A stretch of DNA of 64,000 nucleotides, from positions 117,972 to 181,971 of the forward strand of contig NZ_SOAZ01000003.1 in assembly GCF_004364155.1 (NCBI RefSeq). The letters run 5' to 3'. Source of the DNA: Fonticella tunisiensis (GTDB lineage Bacteria > Bacillota > Clostridia > Clostridiales > Caloramatoraceae). The first letter of the stretch is position 1, and each line of letters begins with the position of its first letter. This document shows positions 16,255-24,842 of this stretch, piece by piece. The notes below the pieces were generated by a model, which had not been told where the DNA came from, searched no databases, and worked only from the letters and a program-made list of their open reading frames with translations. The translations under genes were made by a program, and so were the position numbers.

Positions 16255-18873
16255 TTATCTAATTAAAATAGTTTGAACTTCATTCTTCTTAATATTAACT
16301 TCGAACTCTCCAGAGTTATTGCAGTTAATAATTTCGATTTCCCTTTCGTTTAGGTTTGTCTTATGAACTTCCACTAATTCACGATTAAATCTAAAGACTG
16401 CTGTCTTTTCATCGTCTGTTGGATTATAAAAACGCACTACTAAGCCTTCATTTTTTTCACTTTTTTTAACAGTACTTATAACTGCATTTTTATCCATTTG
16501 AGTAAACAGGCTGTAGCTGCATGGAACATTAAAATCAACATTATTTAGCTTCATTGCGTCGTATGGCATCTTGTTGTAAGTATATATAGGAGTTAAAAAC
16601 TCTTTGGCTATCCTTGCAACATTAGCCTTTAGTGTTGATTTTTCATGAGTTGTTAAGGCAAAATGCAGCTTTATATTTCCTATCATCTGGGAATCAGGAG
16701 TTTCCATTTTAATTCCTGAAGGGCGACCAGGCCTTCTCAACACCTCTTCCTTTCCAAGGTATCCAACGCTTCTAAAGAGTGTAACAGCTATTGTATCGTA
16801 GTTTTCTCCTACAATTTCATATTCCCTTGTACTGTTAGTTAAAACTGCCACACCATATTCTTCATTTGATAAACCTACATAGCTTAACATTGGATATATT
16901 GAATCCGGCCTTTCATCCCAGCCTTCCTTCTCCCAAACTTCCATTGCTGGATCAACAACCGCTCTTTCGATGCTGCCAAATTGATTATCGGATATAGAGA
17001 ATTTGGATTTTAAACCTGTTGGTATATAAGCCCTTACCCTATGATCCTTTGCCATATTTTCTACATCTATTTTGATGTCTATCAATGGCTTATTCATCGG
17101 CAGCCTCAAACTTATTTTTACATCAATAAAGCTGTCGCATACCTTTTTCTTACGGCTTTCAATATCTTTAGGTACTTCCAGCCTGTAGTTTATATCTACA
17201 TAGGCAAAATACTTGTTTTGTTTCATTGAATATTCTGCTTTTACCCTGTCACTTAAAATTATGAAGTCATCCAACAGCGGTGAATAGTCGTATTCATCGC
17301 CATCATCAGCTCCATCTTCTATTAGTAGTACATTATCAAAAGTTTTATTTAGATTTTTGTCATAAATTTTTATGGTTCCATTTTCATTTACAGATAATGT
17401 ATAAAACTCTGTTTCTACTTTATTAACCTCTTGGGGCATACTCTCCACCATTGAGTCAGATTCCTTTATGAAATATGACTTATATCCCATAGCAGGAATT
17501 ATATCTTTAAATTGTACAGTATATCTAACAAAAGGATCATAATTACCGTAATGAACTATTTGCCTATCGATTAAGCCAGGATCTATTATTTCTTTCTTTA
17601 CTACTTCAAATTTAAGCTCATTATTATTTTCATCAAGTAGTCTAAAGCTTTTCATCTTTGTTGTTATTTCTGCCTGTACTACCTCTTCTCTTTCATATGG
17701 AAGAAGATTATAGGCAACCAGTTTATCAAGTGCTATATCACATGGCATTGCATCAGCTATCTTTCTCATATAGAAGTTAATTAACTGATCAACTTTTTCC
17801 TCTGCAATGAAAAACCTTGACATTATTTCTTTATGCACCTTATCTGAACAGCAGCAGCCGATGCTGTCATGGGCATGGTTTTTCATAATTTCCTTCCATA
17901 TAAGCTCTATCAATCCACTGTGATAGTCAAATCCAAGGCTATATGCTATTGATGCTATAGGCTCTAACATATTTGTGATTTTATTCTCTATTCTTGTGTT
18001 TGCTGCCTTTATATCCATCCTTGTTGAATAAATGCTTCTATGAACTCTCATGTATTTACCATCCAAAAATTCACCTTTTATTGTAGACAGCCCGTCTTGT
18101 TTTTCTAGTTCCTTAAACACATTTTCATAGCCACTTAAAAAAAAGTTTCTCTCAGGATAAAGTTTCTTAAGCTTTTCTATAACTTCAAAAATATTCTTTT
18201 GTATAGGCATTTGATCATGTCCGTTTGGAAGAATTATGTGGTCTGTAGTTGCTCCTTTATCCAGCACGCTAAAGTATTTATCCAAACGCTCTTTTAGTTT
18301 CACCTCATCAGTTGGAAGATACTTACCTATGGCATACCCTAATGGGAACAGCTGAACGAGTACCTTTGAGCCGTTGTCACTTTCCCAATAAAATTCTGTT
18401 TTATCTGTACCGTGACGCTCTGAAACTCCTCGCCAGAATATTGAATACTTTATGTCAAATCCATTTAATATTTGGGGGAGCTGGGCAGATTGCCCAAAGG
18501 AATCTGGAAGATATCCTATTTTCATATGCTCCCCAAATTGTTCACAATCTTTTATACCATATAAAAGGTTACGAACTATGGATTCCCCTCCAACAACCAT
18601 TTCATCCGTTTGAGTATACCATGGTCCTATAATTAATTTTCCCTCCTGTACTAATTTTTTTATTCTTTCTTTGTATTCAGGCTTTACAGCAAAATAATCT
18701 TCTAAAACTGCTGTTTGGCCATCCAGCACATAACAGGGATAATCCTGGTTATTTTCAAGCATGTCCAGTATTTCTTCCATATTGTTTACTAGAAGAATTC
18801 TTGACTCTTCCGTAGTAAAATACCACTCTCTATCCCAATGCATATGTGGAACTATATGAACATTTTTCTTCAC
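16255..18873 (-). CDS. mngB: GH38 hydrolase, probable mannosylglycerate hydrolase
   Basis: This 872-residue glycoside hydrolase family 38 protein has the N-terminal zinc-binding motif HIVPHMHWDREWYF and the nucleophile-bearing IGYLPDSFGQSAQLPQIL. A second metal-site region is IMKNHAHDSIGCCCSD. The length is close to E. coli MngB (about 877). With the adjacent PTS permease this suggests cleavage of imported 2-O-(6-phospho-alpha-mannosyl)-glycerate to mannose 6-phosphate and glycerate. Other alpha-mannosides remain possible. GTG 18873 fits the AGGAAG site better than the GTG at 18882. It lies 20 bases after the PTS gene. Confidence 0.82.
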   Translation of the reverse strand: MKKNVHIVPHMHWDREWYFTTEESRILLVNNMEEILDMLENNQDYPCYVLDGQTAVLEDYFAVKPEYKERIKKLVQEGKLIIGPWYTQTDEMVVGGESIVRNLLYGIKDCEQFGEHMKIGYLPDSFGQSAQLPQILNGFDIKYSIFWRGVSERHGTDKTEFYWESDNGSKVLVQLFPLGYAIGKYLPTDEVKLKERLDKYFSVLDKGATTDHIILPNGHDQMPIQKNIFEVIEKLKKLYPERNFFLSGYENVFKELEKQDGLSTIKGEFLDGKYMRVHRSIYSTRMDIKAANTRIENKITNMLEPIASIAYSLGFDYHSGLIELIWKEIMKNHAHDSIGCCCSDKVHKEIMSRFFIAEEKVDQLINFYMRKIADAMPCDIALDKLVAYNLLPYEREEVVQAEITTKMKSFRLLDENNNELKFEVVKKEIIDPGLIDRQIVHYGNYDPFVRYTVQFKDIIPAMGYKSYFIKESDSMVESMPQEVNKVETEFYTLSVNENGTIKIYDKNLNKTFDNVLLIEDGADDGDEYDYSPLLDDFIILSDRVKAEYSMKQNKYFAYVDINYRLEVPKDIESRKKKVCDSFIDVKISLRLPMNKPLIDIKIDVENMAKDHRVRAYIPTGLKSKFSISDNQFGSIERAVVDPAMEVWEKEGWDERPDSIYPMLSYVGLSNEEYGVAVLTNSTREYEIVGENYDTIAVTLFRSVGYLGKEEVLRRPGRPSGIKMETPDSQMIGNIKLHFALTTHEKSTLKANVARIAKEFLTPIYTYNKMPYDAMKLNNVDFNVPCSYSLFTQMDKNAVISTVKKSEKNEGLVVRFYNPTDDEKTAVFRFNRELVEVHKTNLNEREIEIINCNNSGEFEVNIKKNEVQTILIR

Positions 18874-18892
18874 TATGCACACTTCCTTTGCT

Positions 18893-20809
18893 TTATTGCT
18901 GCTTCTTATTAAGTTTGTGTATACGTGTTGCGACTAATAGTAACGTTGAAATAGCGGCACCTATAAGCGCTGCACCAAACCATATAATTCCGGCTTTAAC
19001 TAATGGTGCACCCTGCAGAACAAATAGTGAGAATATACCTGCACCTGGAACGCTTAACCCTATATTTGAAGATACTACTATAGCACCTGTTACAGCCGAA
19101 CCTATACAAAGGGATGGAATTACGCGAAGCGGATCCTCTATCATGAAAGGTATGGCACCTTCAGTAATTCCTGCAAGCCCTAATAACCAGGTTGATTTAC
19201 CAACTTCTCTTTCATATTCTTCATAGTATCTTTTGAATAGCAGAGTTGCTGCTGTTACTGCAAAGGCTGAAACCATTTTGACTGATGCAAATGCTGCATA
19301 TGGTACAAAGTTGCCGTTTGCCATAGCACCGATACAGAATGTATATGCAGCCTTGTTTATTGGCCCGCCTAGGTCAAATGAAACCATGATTCCTATAACC
19401 GCACCTAACAATATTGCATTGCTTCCCGAAAGATTATTTAACCAATTTAACAATCCCTGGTTTAGAGCTGCAACTGGTTTTCCAAATACTAAAAGCATTA
19501 ATGCACCTACAGTAAGTGATCCAACAACAGGATATACCCAGAAGCTTATAAATCCTGCAAATGTACCCTTTGCAGGGAATGATTTTTTCATGTACTTAAT
19601 TATATAACCGGCTAAGAAACCCCCAAGCATACCTCCAAGGAATCCACCATTAATTAAGTTAGCGGCAACCCCTGCTGCAAATCCTGGACCTAATGCTGGT
19701 TTTTCTGCAATTGCGTATGCCATGTAAGCGGATAATACAGGTACCATAAGGGTTCCCAGCATATTTCCACCTAACTTACGGAACATCCACAGCCATGAGT
19801 TTTCTTTATTATAAATTTCCTGTAAGCCAAATCCTTGAGCTACTAATACAGCGAAAGCTAATATCATTCCGCCTGCAACGATTATAGGTATAATGTGAGA
19901 AATACCAGTTAAAATTGAATTCTTTATTTCACTTTTTAATGATATATTATCTTCTTTCCTATTAGTTATTTCTTGTTTATACTCTTTCTTTCCTTTGTCC
20001 TTAGCTAATTCAAAAGCTTTCTCTATAACTTCCTTAGCATTCTTTAAAGGAGCTGTAACATTTGTTCTATATATTGGTAAATGCTTATACCTTTCTTCAT
20101 TCTTAACTGCTACATCCGCAGCAAATATAGCTGCATCTGCATTTCTTAGTTGTTCATCTGTATGAGGATCTTCTATTCCATTTGCCCCCTGCTTTTCAAC
20201 ATAAACAGCTATGCCAAGTTCTCTTCCTGCTTTTTGAAGAGCCTCTGCTGCCATGTAGGTGTGTGCTATACCAGCAGGACAGGCTGTTACGGCAACTATT
20301 GATTTCTCTGGCTTAACAACATCAAACTTATAATTTTCCTGCTTATAATCATCTAAATTTCTATAAAGCTCTTCCGCACTTTTGGAATTCTGAAGTCGCT
20401 CTTTATACTCAGAGTTAGAAATTCTCTTTGCAAGTTCTGCTAAAAGCTCTAAATGAGTTGAGCCTGCCTCTTCTTCAGGTATCGCAAGTAAAAATACAAA
20501 TTCAACTTTGTTATTTTCATCAACACTCTCCCAGTCTTCTATTGGTTTTTTAAGCTTTGCAACTGCAAAGGATGCTTCCTTAACAGCCCTTGACTTGCCA
20601 TGGGGCACTGCAAGGCCCGCCTCAAGACCTGTTGGTGACAGCTTTTCCCTAGCTATTACATCTTTATAAAACTCTTCTTCTGAGTGTAACTTACCTTCTT
20701 CTGCCAACTTTTTTACTAAAAATCTTATTACTTCATCCTTTGTTTTTAAATCCAAGTCTAGTGAAATTAACTTCGTACTGGTTAATTTCTTTAACTCCAC
20801 CCTTATCAC
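18893..20809 (-). CDS. mngA: PTS fructose/mannosylglycerate-type EIIABC permease
   Basis: This 638-residue single-chain sugar permease is ordered EIIA (residues about 1-150, phospho-His in GLAVPHGKS), EIIB (about 165-265, phospho-Cys in TACPAGIAHTYMAAEAL) and EIIC (about 290-630, roughly nine hydrophobic segments ending TRIHKLNKKQQ). This is the fructose superfamily layout shared by FruA and MngA. Pairing with a GH38 hydrolase favours MngA-like mannosylglycerate uptake. The gene probably shares a transcript with the hydrolase. An RpiR regulator lies upstream on the same strand. Confidence 0.85.
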   Translation of the reverse strand: MIRVELKKLTSTKLISLDLDLKTKDEVIRFLVKKLAEEGKLHSEEEFYKDVIAREKLSPTGLEAGLAVPHGKSRAVKEASFAVAKLKKPIEDWESVDENNKVEFVFLLAIPEEEAGSTHLELLAELAKRISNSEYKERLQNSKSAEELYRNLDDYKQENYKFDVVKPEKSIVAVTACPAGIAHTYMAAEALQKAGRELGIAVYVEKQGANGIEDPHTDEQLRNADAAIFAADVAVKNEERYKHLPIYRTNVTAPLKNAKEVIEKAFELAKDKGKKEYKQEITNRKEDNISLKSEIKNSILTGISHIIPIIVAGGMILAFAVLVAQGFGLQEIYNKENSWLWMFRKLGGNMLGTLMVPVLSAYMAYAIAEKPALGPGFAAGVAANLINGGFLGGMLGGFLAGYIIKYMKKSFPAKGTFAGFISFWVYPVVGSLTVGALMLLVFGKPVAALNQGLLNWLNNLSGSNAILLGAVIGIMVSFDLGGPINKAAYTFCIGAMANGNFVPYAAFASVKMVSAFAVTAATLLFKRYYEEYEREVGKSTWLLGLAGITEGAIPFMIEDPLRVIPSLCIGSAVTGAIVVSSNIGLSVPGAGIFSLFVLQGAPLVKAGIIWFGAALIGAAISTLLLVATRIHKLNKKQQ

Positions 20810-20865
20810 TCCCTTATAAGATATACATAATATCTTTATATCTTCATGATAGCAAAAAAAAATAA

Positions 20866-20892
20866 GAAGACTTTAATCTTCTCATTTTTTCA
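20866..20892 (-). terminator. Rho-independent terminator after the first rpiR-type gene
   Basis: On the minus strand, GAAGATTAAAGTCTTC is followed by TTATTTTTTTTT. It separates the regulator transcript from the PTS gene, whose promoter would lie between here and 20810. Confidence 0.7.
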
Positions 20893-20940
20893 CAATAATC
20901 ATCAATTGTAAGGTTTATATGTGTATTTATTAACATAGAT

Positions 20941-21669
20941 TTAACAATAATGTTTCCAATAATGCTCGCTTAATTTTCTCAGCACTATCATCATTGAGGT
21001 TCTATCTGTTATATCATAATTGTTTAGTTTTTGCTTAGGGGCCCAGCAATAAAGATTTATTGCGGCCAGCTTTGCAAGTGAGTTGTCGCTGAGATGAGTA
21101 AGACTAATAATAAAGGCACCCTTTTCCTTAGCTATAACGGTAGGTTCCAATACCTGTTTTGTCTCACCTGAGGCACTAATAACAAATACTAAATCCTTTG
21201 GATTTATATTTTCGGCACTATAGATCATATCATGGCGATGTACAAAAAACTCCGCTTTTTTCCCAACACATCTTAAATTTTTAGCCATCATCTCGCAGAA
21301 ATATATTGAATCTCCAACACCATAAAACAGTACTTTTTTTGACTCCTCAAACTTCCTTGCAATTTTATCAATTACCTCCATATCCACAAACTCATAGGAC
21401 TTTCTGATATTCTCTGAAATATCAGATAGCTTCATTGGCCGGATATCATTTTCTGATTTAAGGGCTAACTTTAATTCCGAAAAGCCCTCATACCCCAGCT
21501 TCCTAGATAATCTTATTATGGTGTTGGGCACCGTAAATAATTTTTGTGCCAGCTTCTGAATTGATATATTAATTACTTCTTCCTTATTTGATCTTATATA
21601 ATCGATTATTTGATCATCAGTATCATTCAGCTTATGCTCAAAGATCCGTACCCTTTCCTCAAACTTCAT
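20941..21669 (-). CDS. RpiR/MurR family sugar-phosphate-responsive regulator
   Basis: This 242-residue protein has an N-terminal helix-turn-helix of the RpiR type (KLAQKLFTVPNTIIRLSRKL, then YEGFSELKL) and a C-terminal SIS sugar-phosphate-binding domain (VLFYGVGDSIYF, VISASGETKQVLE). The start ATG 21669 has GGTG six bases upstream; a GTG at 21678 would overlap that site. It probably controls the adjacent PTS and GH38 genes in response to a phosphosugar. Confidence 0.85.
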   Translation of the reverse strand: MKFEERVRIFEHKLNDTDDQIIDYIRSNKEEVINISIQKLAQKLFTVPNTIIRLSRKLGYEGFSELKLALKSENDIRPMKLSDISENIRKSYEFVDMEVIDKIARKFEESKKVLFYGVGDSIYFCEMMAKNLRCVGKKAEFFVHRHDMIYSAENINPKDLVFVISASGETKQVLEPTVIAKEKGAFIISLTHLSDNSLAKLAAINLYCWAPKQKLNNYDITDRTSMMIVLRKLSEHYWKHYC

Positions 21670-21825
21670 AATGTTCACCTTTCATTTAATTTTTCATAGG
21701 TTTACATTTATATAATGTTATCACAAAATTGAATATTTTTAAACATTACATCCGTTTGTATCCCATTGTTACCACTAATACAGATGGGCTTATATCAATA
21801 TAGTAGGCACAAAAACTCGAATTTT

Positions 21826-22154
21826 TTATGATGATTTTCTGGCCCTATCCTCACATTGCTGAGGGGTAATATCCCCTATGCTACTATGGATTCTTTTTAT
21901 GTTGTACCAGGATTCTATATATTCAAATATTGCTAGCTTAGCAGCATTGAAGTCATAATAGGTTACTAAGTTAACCTCTTCCTTTTTTAGGGTAGCATGA
22001 AAAGACTCAATACAGGCATTGTCATAGGGATTTCCCTTTGAACTGAATGAGTGAATGATTTTAATACTTGAAATATATTCTGCAAATTTAAAGCTTGTAT
22101 ATTGTGATCCCAAATCACTATGTAATATAACCTCTTTGCTAGGATTATTACACT
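21826..22154 (-). pseudogene. IS3-family transposase orfB, C-terminal fragment
   Basis: The frame starts at the array junction and reads SKEVILHSDLGSQYTSFKF, then FSSKGNPYDNACIESFHATL and ESWYNIKRIHSSIGDITPQQ. These are the second half of the IS3/IS150 DDE core with its conserved Asp and Glu. About 190 N-terminal residues are missing. The upstream edge joins directly to the partial repeat of CRISPR array 2. Confidence 0.85.
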
Positions 22155-22156
22155 CA

Positions 22157-22300
22157 TTTGATTAAAACTGAGAAAACTTTGAAGGCCTGAAAGCTACTGT
22201 TGTGTTTCAATTCCAATATGGTTTGATTAAAACCTTTAACCCACAATACGCTAAAGTTATAGACAATTTTGTTTCAATTCCAATATGGTTTGATTAAAAC
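22157..22300 (-). CRISPR. CRISPR mini-array 2 (two repeats plus a cut third)
   Basis: Complete repeats at 22271-22300 and 22204-22233 are identical to those of array 1. A cut repeat (12 bases) lies at 22157-22168. Spacers are 22234-22270 (37 bases) and 22169-22203 (35 bases). The distal end is cut by an IS3 transposase fragment. The orientation is minus, with the leader at 22301-22495. Confidence 0.92.
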
Positions 22301-22495
22301 CCGCCGGGGAATCCAGTATTTATAATGCTTCCGAGGGTGCTTAAGCAAAGATTTTTTCGTAAACCTCCAGTCGTTAAAAATGGACGGGAGGTTTACAAAA
22401 TAATTTCAATTATAATCCTATTATACCATATAATTCTTATACATCAATGCCTGTCCATATTCAATGAAATTTTAAATGCTTAGCGAAAAGTGATT
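22301..22495 (-). promoter_or_regulatory. CRISPR leader 2 with internal palindrome
   Basis: This is nearly the same sequence as leader 1 (15777-15975), including the palindrome at 22360-22395 and the TTAAATGCTTAGCGAAAA end. Small substitutions and a few indels distinguish the copies. Confidence 0.8.
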
Positions 22496-22721
22496 TTGGG
22501 TAAATATGGTTTGGATATGCAGCACCCTTCTCCAAAGTAACAATCACCTCTTTGCCAGAGATTTTCTCAACTGCCCTTTCAACCCTTTTTGAACATTCTA
22601 CATCATTTATGACATGTACAGTTTCTCGCAATCCTCTATCTCTGCTTTTCGTTTCATCATAAGTCCCTCTAAAGCAAATAAGGGTATAATAAAAAAGGGA
22701 AGTAAACTCATCCGCTACCAC
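22461..22721 (-). other. Unrecognised open frame, likely gene fragment
   Basis: This 86-codon frame contains RVERAVEKISGKEVIVTLEK, which looks like real protein, but neither end looks native. Its 3' part runs into the CRISPR leader. No ribosome binding site or family is recognised. It is probably a fragment of a gene cut by rearrangement. Confidence 0.3.
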
Positions 22722-22756
22722 CCTTTCTGTATAATTCTCAGGGAAAAATGCTATGT

Positions 22757-23098
22757 TTATTTACCTTCAAGTACCCCTTTAAGTTTTGAAAGAAAATACC
22801 CGGATGCTATAGGTGCTGAACCTATAAACAAAAAGTAAACTTTTATTATAGTAAAATCCTTAAAAGCTGTTAGCAGTATAAGCAATATAATTGAGCTAAT
22901 AATTCGTCCTCCGTTGAGTACTACATCCTTATTAATTATATACTCTATTCTCAGATCCTCCTCGTGGGCTTTACTTATCACGTTAAAGGTAGAAGAAGAT
23001 AGTTGTATTGTAAAAAATGGAATAAAGATTGCATCCAGTATTGTATATAAAAATAATGTACCATAGGATACTTTAAATGCCAGCCCAATGACACTCAA
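22757..23098 (-). pseudogene. MFS transporter, C-terminal fragment
   Basis: This 113-residue piece has three hydrophobic segments and the motif HEEDLRIEYIINKDVVLNGG-R, which resembles the cytoplasmic-loop region of a clostridial MFS permease. It ends in PIASGYFLSKLKGVLEGK. The N-terminal two thirds are absent. Parts of the same gene recur at 9131-9215 and at 27975-28157. Confidence 0.65.
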
Positions 23099-23189
23099 AA
23101 AAGAAAAGGCGGCTCCCGGAAAGCCTCAGATGTTACTATTCATAGTAACAATACAAAGTACCGACTTGCATCTTAGAAATGTCAAACAG

Positions 23190-23500
23190 TTTTGTTTCAT
23201 CAAACCATATATATGAAACCTGGAAAGGCTACGCCTTCATCAACACTGGTTATATGCGTCTTCTCCTTATTAAGCATTAACTTGAGTTTTTTCTCAAGTA
23301 TTCTTGTGGCAAGCATTCTATGCCTACCGGCTTCGGCCTTAGTCCTTGCAAAATTAATATATCATCCTCATATCTCACTATGCGTATATTATTAGCCATC
23401 ATCCTCTTGTCAAAGTAATCCAAGTAGATGTTAGCCAATAATGGAGAAATTACTCCACCCTGAGGGCTATCACCAACTCCATTTTTAACAGAAGCAAGAC
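23190..23500 (-). pseudogene. Group II intron reverse transcriptase fragment
   Basis: The minus strand reads SPQGGVISPLLANIYLDYF, then RIVRYEDDILIL with YEDD in place of the usual YADD box. It then changes frame near 23290 into KLMLNKEKTHITSVDEGVAF. The frame shift and missing ends show decay. It belongs to a different intron from the one at 60486. The sequence 23500-23723 stays open but is not recognised. Confidence 0.75.
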
Positions 23501-23941
23501 AGCTTGTGAAGCTTCTTACAGAAGATGTAGAAGGTTTAACTTGAGGTAAAATGGCATTAGGTGATAACCCTAGATAAGTAGCAAATAATATTGAGGCACT
23601 TATATTGAACAAATGAAAAGGCATGGGTTTAAGTTTATAAAACTGTTCCATTAGACAGACAAAATGAAGATTATGGAATACTGAATATATTCCATAATCC
23701 TCATTTAATTGCTTAACTATCATAAGAAGAATAATTTTTCTGATAAAAGTCCAAAAATATACATGTAAAAAAACAGAGCTATATATGGAATTTTTACATC
23801 ATTATCCTGAACTCAGGTAATAATAGATTTCATCTAAATTTTCCTCTATTGTTAAAAATATTTTATCATAATTTTTATTCAATTATGCTTTTGTTTAGAT
23901 ATAATTAAAAAGTAAATTGATTCACGTGGGGGAAGAACACA

Positions 23942-24706
23942 ATGAAAATAGATCTGGACAAAATAACCAAAAATAAGGATATAACAGATCTTGAGCAGCA
24001 AGTACTCGAATATATTATCAACAACATTGATATGGCTATGAAATTAGGAGTTCGAGGTGTTGCAAAGAAAAATTTTACGTCAACTTCTACAATAATGAGA
24101 TTGGCAAAAAAACTTGGATACAAAGGCTTTGTTGACATGGTATATAATATAAAACCTCTTGTGCATAAAGATAATAAATCAGTTATTAATATAGCTTCCA
24201 ACTTGTATGGAATGGATTTAACTCAATTGCTTAAATACGTAGTAGATGAAGATGTTAAAAGCTTTGTAAATTTGTTGACATACACTAGAGAAAAATTTCT
24301 TTTTATTTATGCTACGGGTTTTTCTAGAATTATAGCTGAGTATTTAAATAAAAAGCTTCTTGTTCTTGGTAAGAAATGCCTCTTTGCAAGCGGCGGTGAT
24401 ACCGTTGGTATTTTTGAAAACAATATAATGGATATTGAAGCCTTGATTGTTATTTCAAGATCCGGGGAAACCAAGATGGTTCTTGATAAGGTGAACTATG
24501 CAAAGCAAAGAGGAATAAAAGTAATTTCATTTACTAGAGAAATTGATAATAGCATTTCAAGAATTTCTGATATTAACTTCAAAATATTCGATATGAATAA
24601 GCTCGATGACAGAAACATCTATCCAAACAGCTTTTTCCCCAGTACATGTATGCTTATAGAATATCTTATATTCAGATATTATGAAGAAATAAATACGCAA
24701 AAATGA
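23942..24706 (+). CDS. RpiR/MurR family regulator of the alpha-glucoside genes
   Basis: This 254-residue protein has an RpiR helix-turn-helix (VAKKNFTSTSTIMRLAKKLG, then YKGFVDMVY) and a SIS domain (LFIYATGFSRII, LIVISRSGETKMVLD). A GGGGG ribosome site precedes ATG 23942. It lies upstream of, and codirectional with, a PTS EIICB gene and a GH4 gene, so it probably senses a phosphorylated alpha-glucoside and controls them. A short inverted repeat (AACATGTTATC...GATAACATGTT, about 24709-24733) lies just after its stop and may act as terminator. Confidence 0.85.
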   Translation: MKIDLDKITKNKDITDLEQQVLEYIINNIDMAMKLGVRGVAKKNFTSTSTIMRLAKKLGYKGFVDMVYNIKPLVHKDNKSVINIASNLYGMDLTQLLKYVVDEDVKSFVNLLTYTREKFLFIYATGFSRIIAEYLNKKLLVLGKKCLFASGGDTVGIFENNIMDIEALIVISRSGETKMVLDKVNYAKQRGIKVISFTREIDNSISRISDINFKIFDMNKLDDRNIYPNSFFPSTCMLIEYLIFRYYEEINTQK

Positions 24707-24842
24707 CAACATGTTATCTTTAGTGATAACATGTTTCTTTATCATCTGCAACTATTCTCATAAACAATTGATGCAAATATAATCTAATTAGTAAAAGTTT
24801 TAAATATAAAAATTTTTAAAAAACTATGGGGGGGAGAAAATT

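Noticed and set aside
23500..23723. N-terminal half of a 148-codon minus-strand frame continuous with the RT fragment
   Set aside because: Not recognisable as reverse transcriptase or anything else; kept out of the RT call because the conserved blocks only start near 23490.
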